Shown here in pieces: positions 1 to 10,522 of a stretch of 64,000 nt of DNA. The DNA comes from Calendula officinalis. Taxonomy: Eukaryota > Streptophyta > Magnoliopsida > Asterales > Asteraceae. Location: positions 59,264,861 through 59,328,860 of the forward strand of contig OY970828.1 of the NCBI GenBank assembly GCA_963853835.1, in the 5' to 3' direction. The position numbers were made by a program, and so were the translations under genes. Below the pieces are notes generated by a model. The model was not told the DNA's origin, did no database searches, and worked only from the letters and a program-made list of their open reading frames with translations. Position 1 is the first letter of the stretch; every line of letters begins with the position of its first letter.

Positions 1-47
1 AGTTCACGATCGTGAACTCTTTTTGCCTTATAATTTTGTATTTTTCT

Positions 48-737
48 TCATCTTTTGGCCCGTTTTTGGCACCTCTTTCGATATATCACCTGAAATGTAA
101 CATAAACACATAATTGAGTAATATCACATGTATTTGCTTCTAAAACGTACTCAAAATTGACGATATTGACGGGTTTGAACGTGTCTAAAAACGTCAATAT
201 CAGTCCCCAAGTAAGGGTAACATCATTAAAGGCCAGGCGGTCAACGTAGAAAAAACCGTACTTCCAATCGCCGATAGAATCTTTTAATCCAGAGATCCTT
301 TCGTTCCTGCCAGGCCGATGGGTGAACACGGCCCAGTCGCCTCGACCAGTGACCACATATAGGTTGCGGAAAAGCTTGGTGGAAAGAGGAATTCCGAGAG
401 CACGGCTGGACATGATGAAGCCAATAATCTTTCTAAAAGAATTTGGAGCAAGCTGCGCCAAATGAAGGCCAAGATCTTGGAGCAGAGTGAGGATAAAATC
501 GTCGACGGGAAACCTTAACCCGCCTATAAGAAATTGAAGGTATACTGGCTCAAACCCTTCCGGAGCCGAACGGATAGTATCAGAAGCACCAGGAAGGAGA
601 AGTTGGTAACAGCGATCGACATGATAATCATCATAAATCGCATTCAAATCAGGAGGAGTAAGATTGGTATGAGTATTCGCGGCGGTTCTTTGAACAGTTT
701 TCTCAGATTTTTCCTTTGGGGCTTTGTCTTTCCTCAT
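48..737 (-). CDS. Antisense ORF of a Tat-type Ty3/gypsy element (Transposase_28-like)
   Basis: A 229-residue open frame. Residues about 65-130 (from YLQFLIGG through LAPNSFRKIIGF to FRNLYVV) resemble the plant 'putative gypsy type transposon' domain (PF04195). That domain is found in extra ORFs lying antisense between pol and the 3' LTR of Tat-clade elements such as Grande and RIRE2. The position here fits: the LTR just downstream (968-1615) reads on the plus strand while this ORF reads on the minus strand. The N-terminus is lysine-rich. The protein's function is unknown even in better studied elements. The rest of the element lies outside the window, so I cannot say whether it is intact. The family call is from recognition, not a search. 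Confidence 0.6.
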   Translation of the reverse strand: MRKDKAPKEKSEKTVQRTAANTHTNLTPPDLNAIYDDYHVDRCYQLLLPGASDTIRSAPEGFEPVYLQFLIGGLRFPVDDFILTLLQDLGLHLAQLAPNSFRKIIGFIMSSRALGIPLSTKLFRNLYVVTGRGDWAVFTHRPGRNERISGLKDSIGDWKYGFFYVDRLAFNDVTLTWGLILTFLDTFKPVNIVNFEYVLEANTCDITQLCVYVTFQVIYRKRCQKRAKR

Positions 738-967
738 ATTTTCAAATTCTGGAAGATTGAAGGAGAAGTTTATAAAAACTGAAGGCGATTAAGAAATTTT
801 ACGCTCAAGAAATCGAAGGGGTTTAAGGAATCTATGTGGAAAAGAGGAGTTGAAATCAATAAATAAAGAATATATAGAAGGGGGAAATAAAGAGACGTTT
901 CTTTATGATAGGGCAACGGTCAGAAGTTCAACGGTCGAAAAAAGGGGTAACGGTCATTTTATGGAGG

Positions 968-1615
968 TGACAGGCGCCCAGTGAAAGAATAACAAGTTCA
1001 ATCAAACGTTCCCACGAGTAACCCTTTTTGAACTTGGGGGACTTAATGAGGTATACCGCGTATACCTTCCTGACCAAGTGACCGGACGCAATTCTCCTGC
1101 ATAAAGGGAAGCTATGAACACAGAGGAATTGACAATCCCGAGGTTTAATCCAAGCGTCGCGCGGAAACAGCGGAAAGGATACCTTCCGGGCACCATCGCA
1201 ATAAATGCGACCAAGTCCCTAGGGCGGCTGTAGCGTAAAGCCCGGGTATTACCCTCCGGATCGAAGCCTCTTGCGGTGACCTAATATCCATAAGACTCGG
1301 AAAGGACCGGTCCGAAAGGTGCAGTCTCCTTTTCCCGCTTAAAGAAGACTGGCTATAAATATGATTGTCCCATGATCAGCAGAGGACCAAGCTTCCGGTA
1401 CATTTATTACACTCATCATTTATTACTAGCATTCAATACGATTTACACCGATTACGACCTTACGTCACTTATACATATCGATTTCTAACTTGAGCGTCGG
1501 AGTGTTCTCACGGGAAATTCCCCGGGGAGCATCTGACTAAGAGTTGCTCGGTTGTTTGCAGGATCTACGAAGGAACAGTGTTCGTCCAACCTTCCGGAGG
1601 ATTCGTGAACCAACA
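968..1615 (+). mobile_element. 3' LTR of a Tat-type Ty3/gypsy retrotransposon
   Basis: A purine-rich stretch (ggagg) precedes TGACAGGCGCC, and the block ends in ...CCAACA, giving a TG...CA unit of about 648 bp. Inside are a TATA box (tataaat, 1354-1360) and a downstream segment with 'ttgagcgtcggagtg' (about 1491-1505), a signature common in plant gypsy R/U5 regions. With the antisense ORF at 48-737 this is the right-hand end of an element that begins left of the window. Because the left end is absent, the TSD cannot be tested and the boundaries are approximate. Confidence 0.7.
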
Positions 1616-1741
1616 AATATAGATTTCATTTTCTGCTATCATAAACTTTGGAGAAATGATATTGCACACTACTTATTTTATTACTCTTTTAATCGATATA
1701 ACTTTTCCAAATCAAATGATTAGATTATAAAAATATTTAAG

Positions 1742-1855
1742 GTATGTTTGGGAAAACTTATTTAAGGAGCTTATTAAGCTTAAAAATGCATTAATTTTCG
1801 AGCTTAATAAGATAATAAACTTAAAAACACTTTAAATAAGCTTTCCCAAACATGG
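1742..1855. mobile_element. Short MITE with about 28-bp inverted ends
   Basis: The left end (from gtatgtttgggaaa through cttatttaag) is mirrored by the right end (cttaaataagctttcccaaacat, interrupted by a few mismatches). The interior is AT-rich without coding potential. No clear TSD was found, so the superfamily is undecided. Confidence 0.55.
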
Positions 1856-1952
1856 TTTTACTAGAGTTCGCATGTCAATTATTTTTCTAAACATAGTTCT
1901 TATCTTTGGTGATTCTTAAATTCACAACTATTTAGTTAGTGGATTAAATATA

Positions 1953-2265
1953 CTTCCTCCGATTCAAAATAAGTGATACACTTTCCCTTTTTCGGTGATT
2001 CAAAATAAGTGATACACTTTGAAAAATTACCTTATTTGGCACAAAAAGTGGGACCCTCATCCACTAACTATCTACTTTAATAAAGTGAAACTATCCCTTT
2101 ACCCTTACTTTTTACTTTTAAACATCATTAATCTCACTTTATTCAAAAAGTGTAGGACCCATTCCCCACTAACCATCCAATTAATCTAATTTAATCATCA
2201 TTATAATCTTTTGCCTCAAAATCCGTAAAACCTAAAGCGTATCACTTATTTTGAATCGGAGGAAG
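1953..2265. mobile_element. Stowaway-type MITE, copy 1
   Basis: The element starts CTTCCTCCGATTC and ends GAATCGGAGGAAG and is flanked by TA on both sides, the Tc1/mariner target preference. It is 313 bp, exactly the length of the copy at 9936-10248, with which it shares both ends and much of the interior ('aaataagtgatacactt' direct repeats, then a 'gggaccc...ccactaac' block). Confidence 0.88.
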
Positions 2266-2514
2266 TAATTCGATATCACGAGGCTGAAAAACTATTATGA
2301 CTTAAAATTCACCGCATAAGTTAAAATACGTAGTAAGAATATATTAGATGGTTGAAATTCAACTTTACAAAATATTATAATTAATCAGTCCATCATTTTC
2401 AGTGTCGACTTATTAAGAGTATATTGAAGCTCTTAACCAAGAAATACTTTTGAAGTATTCAAGCCGAACTAAACTCGGGCTTGTTAATTGGCTTGAAGAA
2501 AAACACTACAAAAA

Positions 2515-3385
2515 AAAGTCCTTTTAGCGACACAATTAGTGACATCATTAGTAACATATTTGAAGCTAGTGGCGCTCATAGCGACATCAACCAGAAAGTC
2601 ACTACTAAGAAGTCGCTATTTTAGTGACATTCAACATTGAGTCTCTAATAGTAGAGACGCTATTAGTGACTTTTGATAAAAATGTCACTAATTTTATCAA
2701 AAGTCACTACCTACGACTCTAAAAATGTCACTATTTTTATCAAAAGTCACTACTCACGACTCTAAAAATGTCACTATTTGTATTAAAAGTCACTACTTAT
2801 GAGTCTAAAAATGTCACTATTTTTTATTAAAAGTCACTACTTACGACTCTAAAAATGTCACTATTTTTATCCAAAGCCACTGCTTACGACTCTAAAAATG
2901 TCACTATTTTTATCAAAAGTCACTATCCACGACTCTAAAAATGTCACTATTTATATCAAAAGTCACTATTCAAGTCGCTAAAAATGTCACTATTTTTATC
3001 AAAAGTCACTACTTACGACTCTAAACATGTCACTATTTTTTTTCAAAAGTCACTACTCACGACTCTATAGATGTCACTATTTATATCAAAAGTCACTATT
3101 CAAGTCGCTAAAAATGTCACTATTTTTATCAAAAGTCACTACTTACGACTCTAAAAATATCACTATTTTTATCAAAAGTCACTACTTACGACTCTAAAAA
3201 TGTCACTATTCTTTTCAAAAGTCACTACTCACGACTCTAAAAATGTCACTATTTTTATCAAAAGTCACTACTTACGACTCTAAAAATGTCACTATTTATA
3301 TCAATAGTCACTATTCATGTCGCTAAAAATGTCACTATTTTTATTAATAATCACTATTCATGTCGTTAAAAATGTCACTATTAAA
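2515..3385. repeat. Left subterminal tandem array of the CACTA element
   Basis: More than fifteen imperfect units of about 40-45 bp, each containing 'aaaagtcactacttacgac' followed by 'tctaaaaatgtcactattt'. Some units have the variant 'caagtcgctaaaaatgtcac'. The array is much more regular than the right-hand array (6500-6900), which suggests recent local expansion. Confidence 0.92.
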
Positions 3386-4029
3386 AAAAATATCAATTCA
3401 TTTTTTGCATCTCATTCCCATTTATAATATATAATAAATATATAAAAGCACAAACATAATAATCTAAAATGTTCTATTATCAAAATAAATATCTAAAACA
3501 ATGTAAAATACACAAACCAATAATAGCACACATCATCAAATTAAGTGAGTATAATACATAAATCGATAATACCAAATGTCATCAAAAAATGTCACTGTTA
3601 CAAAAAATATCAATTCATTTTAGCATCTCATCTTGAGTACGTATTAGATACATTCCCTGACTATGCATCAAGTGAGTCTTCTTCCCCAAATTTTTCGATG
3701 TATTGTTCCTATATTGAAAACCCAAACATATATGAATAAGTTTAACATGTTAAAAATATAATTTTAAACCACATATCATATAACTCATTTTACTACCACT
3801 TATCATTAAACTACAAAAAAAACTGTTCATAGATATATTAGCTAAAAAGCAAACGGGTCAAATGGGCCAAACGGTTCAAATTAAATAATTTATTATCCTT
3901 GTAATTATAATATGTATCAAACTTCTACTATCCTCTAATCAAATTTAATTTCTAACCTAATCAAAATACCAAACAAATCCAACCCGTACAAATGCATATT
4001 AATAAAAACTTAAGTAGTGGACATGACGA

Positions 4030-4255
4030 GAAAGCTAAAATTAAAATTTACCCATGTTTCTTGTGCGTGATTGTCAACAATTGTGCCATCCGTTCCTCTA
4101 TGAGTTTTCAAAAAGACTTCACCCGCTATTTGTACCCGTCCTAGTTCCTTTTCCTAGGTATTTTGACCTTTAGCAGAAACTGCAGCTAAAGAAGCTAAGC
4201 TGCCACAAGCAGCAGCCTTTGCACCAGAAGTTTGTACATCTGCATCAGCAAGTGG
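4030..4255 (-). pseudogene. Remnant of a plant CACTA transposase (PF03004-like)
   Basis: On the minus strand, one frame reads ...ELGRVQIAGEVFLKTH followed by RGTDGTIVDNHAQETW. This resembles the C-terminal part of Ptta/En/Spm (Transposase_24) proteins, whose typical pattern is '(D)VFLKTH..KDGT.VD..A'. The same frame continues upstream through an alanine-rich stretch (SGAKAAACGSLASLAAVSAKG, split by one stop codon, TAG). Too little remains for activity. Assignment is by motif recognition only. Confidence 0.45.
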
Positions 4256-4314
4256 TATAATATTAATTATAGAAATTTATAAAACTGAAAATAAAAGAAG
4301 ATAAATTTCGTTAC

Positions 4315-5355
4315 TTTGGTGTTATCATCGGGATTCTTAAGAATGACTTCTATAACTTGAAGCATTGGAGTGATTCCGGACCCACCTGCAATCTGAAGAA
4401 AAAAAAATTATCAAAAAAAAAAGACTACCAATTTCTTCACGTTCTTAAATAACTGCACTAACCATGCCAATATATTTCTTCATATTAGGGGTGTATTTGA
4501 TTTTTTCAATGGGTCTGTAAAAGTCCACTATGTTAGTTCGAGGGTAAAACCGTAAAATACCAGCTTAAAATTTAATTAAGAAAGGTTTATTTACCCTTTT
4601 ACTTCGACCACATCACCTGGCTTTAGTTTGTCAAAAATGTTGGCCCATTTTCCCTTCTGGACAAAAAAATAATATTAGATTATAGATATCAAAATTTATG
4701 CAGAAAAATTGATAACAATACCTTGATCATCAAATCAAAGTAGCATTTAGAATCTGGATCTGGAATTGGGGTGTACCTAATAAAATATTATTTAAATGAA
4801 GGTTTTCATGAAATTAAAAAAATAAAGTGTATTACACAAACACAACTTTTAACAGAAAACTTACGGGCGAACAACGTATTTTGTTTTTCCTTCAGCATCT
4901 TCTCCCAATGGAGCCCTACAAAATAAGAATAAAACACATATATTATATATAATTTATATAAATCTATAACATTATAAATTTTATTCAATAAAGGTGTTCA
5001 AGTAACTTGCCTTGTAACGAGACATGAAGCAACACCGAGTCCCAATTTGAGATTTGGATCAAAACAAAACCTGCAAATATTAAGTAGAAAATATTAGTTC
5101 AAAATATTAATGTATTATTAGAGTAAAAAAGATGATGATCTGAGAAATGAAAATTACCTGTATAACTGAGTATTGTGGCTGACTTTAGCCTTCTCTTAAA
5201 ACTTTAACTCTACCCATTTATCAGGTATGAGAGCTGAAATACAAAAACAGTTAAATTAATATTAATAAAATTTATCATGATGTGGTAACAGAAATGCAAC
5301 AAAAGCCTACCAGTTTTAGGCCCTGTTTCCTGATTGATATGATCCAGGTGAACCT
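4315..5355 (-). pseudogene. Captured NADH-cytochrome b5 reductase fragment inside the CACTA element
   Basis: Eight exon-like blocks in correct gene order, separated by short AT-rich introns with GT/AG borders: HINQETGPKT (about 5310-5355), ALIPDKWVELK and KVSHNTQLY (5158-5234), RFCFDPNLKLGLGVASCLVTR split over 5009-5070, RAPLGEDAEGKTKYVVRP (4861-4917), RYTPIPDPDSKCYFDLMIK (4720-4778), KGKWANIFDKLKPGDVVEVK (4592-4658), PIEKIKYTPNMKKYIGM (4463-4530) and AGGSGITPMLQVIEVILKNP (4315-4392). The FAD-lobe RYTP motif and the NADH-site GGSGITPM motif are visible, and the pattern is closest to the mitochondrial-type plant enzyme. A frame break with a stop follows WVELKF, and the C-terminal NADH lobe is missing. 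Retained introns show capture from genomic DNA, not from mRNA. Confidence 0.88.
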
Positions 5356-6499
5356 ATTACTAGAAAAAAACAAATAATTAGTCATACTGTTGATGATTAG
5401 TAATCCTGTTCTCCTGATTAATTACTGGAAAATATCAAATAATCAATTGCTAAATAGCAAATGCACACACCTAAACAACAGAAGTCCACCATCTCAAATC
5501 ATAAAAAATGTTTGAAAACCACATCTTTAGATACTAATAAGTAATGATTCAACTTGAAGAACACAAATGTCACAGTATCCGAAATATTAGATGCACGCAT
5601 CTAACTTGGATTTTTACGATACCTATAACGAAAGTACAAGATGATGAAAACTGCCAAATCAGATGATCTAACCAAACAATGAATCGAATAATCAGCTCCA
5701 AACTAGCAAACAGTCAAACACACAAAGCTAATCAACAAAATCCTAACATCTTAAATCAAACACATAGCTCATAGAGTTGAATGTTATCGGTGTGAAACTT
5801 CAAATTTACACTTGAATTTGCAATTTAATAAGAGTTGCTAAAATTAGGTTATAATTTTCATGAAGCACTAGAGTATGAACGAATTTAATACCTGAAATCG
5901 TTCACGCAAACATGTTGTATAGATCAATATACTTCAATTAGGCAAAAACAATATTCGAATCAGGGAAAACATGTGTACTAAGTGTGAAATTTCAAATTTA
6001 AGCTCGAATTCGCAATTTTAAAATGTGATGGTGAAACTAGGTTAAAATCATGAACATGTACATACGTATAGGTGTGTGTGTATGAGAGAGTAGAGAAGAA
6101 TACATACAGAAGGAAGAATGTTGAAATTGAAGGCAGAAATTATTGAGCGGAAGAGTGTAGGTTAAACATCGCTACGGAGGATCGCATACCTCAAAGCTCT
6201 TCGTCCTTAGGTCTATAATATGTATCCTCCGATCAATGAGACGATGGAGGTGCTGTTCGCCGGCGCTGTCTGACGTTACTGGAGAATCGAATGTGTGTTG
6301 TGTGTGACTGTGTGTGTTGAAGGAGTCCATTGGGCATGCCTGAATGCGTCCCCCCTTTTCCCACAGTTCTCAGGCGCCTCCCTTATTTATATACATTATA
6401 AATAAGCACTTGTGAATTTGTATAAAATTTAAGTCGTATTGTAATCAAACATACAAATCCAGTTAAATTTTAAAATGGACGTAGATTTAATCACAAAAT
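5356..6499. other. CACTA interior without recognisable genes
   Basis: AT-rich sequence between the captured reductase fragment and the right subterminal array. It contains two diverged copies of a 'gtgtgaaatttcaaatttaagctcgaattcgcaattt'-type block (about 5790-5830 and 5985-6025, shown here as a description of the pattern). A more GC-rich stretch (6160-6380) could be the 5' flank of the captured gene. No coding potential seen. Confidence 0.5.
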
Positions 6500-6905
6500 T
6501 AGCAATCTGATTAATGTCTTTTTAAGCAAGTCACGGAATTCGCGACTTAGTTAGAGACTTTTTTAAGAAAGTCACAAAATTAGCGACATGCTTAGTGTCT
6601 TTTTCAACGAAAGTCACAAATTAACGACTTGGTTAGAGACTTGTTTGAGCAAGTCACAAAATTAGCGACTTGATTATAGACTTATTTGAGCAAGTCACAA
6701 ATTAGTGACTTACTTGGTGACTCGTTCGAGCAAGTCACAAAATTAGCGACACAATTAATGACACGGTTTCTGACTTTGTGTATTTTATGACATAATTTAT
6801 GACATGGAAGACTTGATGATCGCTAAAACTGTCAATAAATTTGTCGCAATTTTGTGACATAAATTCTATGTCACTAAAAATGTCGCTAATTGACTTTTTT
6901 CTAGT
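6500..6905. repeat. Right subterminal repeats of the CACTA element
   Basis: About eight diverged units of 'agcgacttggttagagac' and 'gagcaagtcacaaaatt'. They mirror the left array in inverted orientation and end in the terminal inverted repeat at 6880-6909. Confidence 0.88.
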
Positions 6906-6909
6906 AGTG

Positions 6910-7622
6910 AAAGGATGACTATTGTTTGGATTAAAACTTGAATGGTAAGTATATGTAGTGTTAAGTCATTATAATCTATGTGCGACATAACCCCTCGGTC
7001 TATATACAAAGAAAAACTAAAAAAAATATTGTTTCGGGCACCCATGACTCCAATAATAGCACTAAACACGCAAACTATCAACCATAATCACATGATACAC
7101 TGGTTTGGGTGCGAACTGCGTACCGGACGCCGCGTACTGAAACGTGGTACGTTGGTGTACCGAACGCTACCGGGATCGCTCTTTGGTACGGCATTTTGGA
7201 GTTCCCGCTAAAAGAAGGTCAACGAATTGGTACGTCCTAATTCGCGTATCCATTTGGTGGGAACCTTGCCCAATTTATATGGATCGCGTTTCCCACAAAG
7301 TCAGGGATGTATCAGCATAATTCTTAAATTTGAGAAACGACTGGGTATATCTCTTTATTATTGGAATGATTCAAAATCAAATCACCCTAGAGTTTAGGAA
7401 AAGATCACGTTTTTGTTAGTTAAACTTTGAACTTATAAATATAATTATATATATGCAAAAGAAACTTGATTTTAAGGGAACATCGTATGGTACATCGTTT
7501 CAAAACGTAAGGTACATCATACCGGACACGTACTGAAATGAACCTACCCCTTCGTACCGGATATACCTAAACTAGTGAATCGCGTACCCGTTCTGCGTAC
7601 CCGTACTGAAGTGTACCGTGTT
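6910..7622. other. Intergenic; unclassified GC-richer repeat
   Basis: No gene supported. Two stretches (7100-7270 and 7490-7620) are rich in 'cgtaccgg', 'gtaccg' and 'cgcgtac' words and look like ends of one degraded element. A 77-residue open frame at 6978-7211 has no recognisable domain and I do not call it. Confidence 0.4.
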
Positions 7623-9351
7623 CTATGTGATTATGTTATCAACTCTAAGATATGGAATTTGCGTAACATCAATAATCATTTGAATTATATTTGAATTATT
7701 ACCAGAAAAAAGCTTGGTAAAAAAATTTCCTTTAGGCTTATCCGCACATGCTACATGAACATATCTTCCAAGTTTGTCCACTTGCCTTGGCTCACCCCTT
7801 GTGTCTTTCTTGCACACTTTACATGTCTTATCAACCCATCCTTCTTCCACATATTCACCTTTAACTATAACAAAAACATAAATATCACTATAAGTGTATG
7901 ATAAATACCGGAAATTTCTACCAAATACATAAATTACTCTATGCATAATACTCTATAACATTTAAAACAAATAATACAAACTCTGTAAAACAATGATTGT
8001 AATGTTCATAATGGATTTTATAATCTGACATCGCATCCATAATAAATAGGTTATAAAATAACAACCACATGTTATATATAACTTTTTATACATAAAAGGT
8101 ACGACAAACCAATTTCATTGGTTGAAATGGTACATTATTAGAGAGATTCACAATATTTTTAAAATGTTCTTATTGGTTTCTTATGTAATGTAAACCGAAA
8201 ATTAAAAAGAGGTTAATATGGTTACCTTCGACGTAGGATTTGAAGAAATCCTTATATGTTCCTCCAATCTTCCTCCGAAGAGCTCCATACTGTATGCACA
8301 CATTTTATTTATGAATATATACAATATGCGTAACATTATTCATAAAGGGGCGATTTAAATTCACAAGTGTAATTTGGGTTATATTTGGTAATACTGTTGG
8401 AACATATGGGTTTTATTATATAATTAGTGTGTTGTATGTATCCCACATTGGTGGATAATAAAAGTAAAGGAAAGTTTATAAGTGCTAATTCACATGAATG
8501 ATTAATATAATATATATTAATTAATCATAGACTTAGCACTTAGCACCTTTGCATCCTTTGCCTTAGAAAATTCGGAATTAATTTTTGCACAGATTTTGGA
8601 AACTGTTTTTGACAGTTTTTTAACAGTTATTTTAACTGTTTGTTGGTTATATTTTAACTGCAAATTCGTGGTTATAATCTGTAATTATGGCAGATTATCA
8701 CATACACAAAATCCGAAATTCTTACACACACAAAATGCAATGTACGCTGCGTAATTTCCTGTTTCTTTGAGGTCGAATCCTGGAAAGAAATTAGTCTCGA
8801 TTCCCACCAGCGTTTTGTAGTGGGGGCTAATATTCTTTAAGGATAGTGATTATCACGTCCTCAAATTATTATCATTTTCTGTAAATATTCTAACAAAAAA
8901 AATGTCAAAAAATGTTTAAATCAAAAAATAAGATTAGGAAAAAGAATTAGTGGATTCCACATATCAATTATTTTATGGGCGAAAGATAAAGTAGGAAGAT
9001 TTAATAAGAACCAATATAATTTTTCTTAGAGATTAAAAAAGTTACCTGTTCCCTGTTCATCTTTTCTCCAGATTGGGTAGCTGACCTGGCATCTTCAATA
9101 AGCTGAGCATCTTCAGCTGATTTAACTTGAGCAAAATCTAGAGCTTCTGTTACACTTTCAAACAGAGTCTGTTTTCTTTTTGAGGGTTTTTCTTCCTCTT
9201 CTTTATTACCTTTCTCTGTTTTTAATGAAATTGGTCTCAATTTATAACAGAAATTAGTTGTGTTACTGTTAAGATTGTTCTGTTTTGACAAGTTGAAGTT
9301 AGAAGCAGAATAAGCAGGTGATATGGGAAAATCCCTTAAACCCATACCCAT
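7623..9351 (-). CDS. Plastid-type small protein with CxxC...HxxC zinc-binding motif
   Basis: Three coding exons: 9046-9351, 8226-8289 and 7623-7864, all with GT/AG borders and continuous frame (203 residues). The N-terminus (MGMGLRDFPISPAYSASNF) is rich in Ser/Asn and free of acids, as in plastid transit peptides. Next come an acidic and basic linker (EEEEKPSKRKQ) and an alpha-helical part (SVTEALDFAQVKSAEDAQLIEDA). Exon 2 reads YGALRRKIGGTYKDFFKSYV. Exon 3 carries TCKVCKKDTRGEPRQVDKLG then RYVHVACADK, that is C-x2-C and H-x2-C, a likely zinc site. I recognise this as a conserved plant protein family but cannot name its function. The last residues after TKLFSG are unusually long and unconserved-looking, so the 3' end could be altered. 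Intron 1 holds a solo LTR. Confidence 0.8.
8395..8895 (+). mobile_element. Copia-like solo LTR in an intron
   Basis: A 501-bp TGTTGGAA...TTCTAACA unit with the 'gtatcccacattggtgg' and 'aagtttataagtg' words often seen in plant Ty1/copia LTRs, and no internal retroelement sequence on either side. The flanking 5-mers (aatac and aaaaa) do not match, so no TSD supports it. It lies in intron 1 of the gene at 7623-9351. Confidence 0.6.
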
Positions 9352-9935
9352 GATCTTTAATACTCTTTGATGATATAATATAAAGTTTTTAAACCAAATT
9401 CACACATTAACTGCCCTTTACATACTTTACTTTCTAACCAATATTCAATATTCTTGATCCCAACGGGCCGGGTTGGTTTGACCCGTTGAATATTTTTGTC
9501 TGTATTTTCAGTTTCATTAATAACTAACTTAAATGTGATTATAAATCATTATCATTAAAATATTTAATATGATTTTTTGTAAAAAATAATACTTTATTTA
9601 TGTTTAGATTTATGTGTATATTATTTGGGTGGAGAGAGTTTAATCTGTTAGCAACTGGTATGGTAGTGGAAAATTTTGGTGGTTATGTTTTACGTTGATG
9701 TGGACCATTGAAAGGTTGACACGTGTTACTTAGTTATGTATGGTTTACGGGATGCTACGTGGCCCTTTAGTTGACTAATGAAACTGAGAGAAGCAATCTA
9801 GCCTGTCCTTCAAGAATTGCCACATGCATTAATGGATTGTACCTTATGCAATGATAGTTGACAATCTTTGAAGTTGCTATAATTCTAACTCTTAGCAGTT
9901 TGCACCATAGTTTAAAGAAAAAATAAAACCTTGTA
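9352..9935. other. Upstream region of the zinc-motif gene
   Basis: AT-rich intergenic sequence of 584 bp covering the presumed promoter of the minus-strand gene starting at 9351. No convincing TATA box or other element could be fixed by eye. Confidence 0.4.
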
Positions 9936-10248
9936 CTTCCTCCGTATCAAAATAAGTGACACACTTTCCATTTTGGGTTGTATCAAAATAAGTGACACAC
10001 TTTGAAAATTTTCCTTATTTGGTAAAAATAGTGAGACCCATACCCACTAACTATCAACTTTAATAAAGTGAAATTACCTTTATACCCTTACTTTTACTTT
10101 TAAAACTCATTAATATCACTTTATTCAAGAAAAGTGAGACTCATTCTCCACTAACTAAGTACTTTAATCTATTTTAACCTCTACTTTAATCTTTTACCTC
10201 AAAAAACGTGTAAGCCAATTTGTGTCACTTATTTTGATACGGAGGAAG
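9936..10248. mobile_element. Stowaway-type MITE, copy 2
   Basis: Starts CTTCCTCCGTATC, ends GATACGGAGGAAG, flanked by TA on both sides, 313 bp. Same family and same length as 1953-2265. It lies about 275 bp beyond the stop codon of the potassium transporter. Confidence 0.9.
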
Positions 10249-10522
10249 TAATAAAATTAAGGAAAAATGGACTATTTTAAAAAACCATAAACATCAACCA
10301 TTTTAGTGCACATAAAATCCGTGCAGCTAGCAACACCAATCATGAGGAAGCTTCAGAAGCCGAAATTCTTATATCTCGATCAAAATAGAAATTACAAGTT
10401 ACTACTACAACAACATTGATCCACAAAGAAATTTAACCTCTTTTATCAAAAAGATTTCCATTAATATAATATGAACACGAGGTAGTTACACAATATATAA
10501 CCATATAATTATAAGTAGTATA

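Larger units (their letters stand above)
2504..6909. mobile_element. Complete CACTA (En/Spm) element, 4406 bp, with captured host gene
   Basis: The left end is CACTACAAAAAAAAGTCC and the right end, read on the minus strand, is CACTACTAGAAAAAAGTC. A perfect AAA triplet flanks both sides (2501-2503 and 6910-6912), the 3-bp TSD expected for CACTA. Both ends carry long subterminal arrays built on 'gtcactaaaaatgtcgc'-like motifs, the usual transposase-binding type repeats. No complete transposase is present: only a PF03004-like remnant near 4052-4200. The interior instead holds a broken NADH-cytochrome b5 reductase gene (4315-5355) on the minus strand. The element is therefore non-autonomous and of the gene-capturing type. 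Confidence 0.93.

Noticed and set aside
2515..3385. CRISPR-like array
   Set aside because: Regular repeat spacing is seen, but there are no unique spacers, the repeat fills the whole unit, and it sits at a CACTA end in a plant genome.
8395..8895. Extra exon of the zinc-motif gene
   Set aside because: The block has no open frame joining exons 1 and 2 and has LTR-like ends; exons 1 and 2 join in frame without it.
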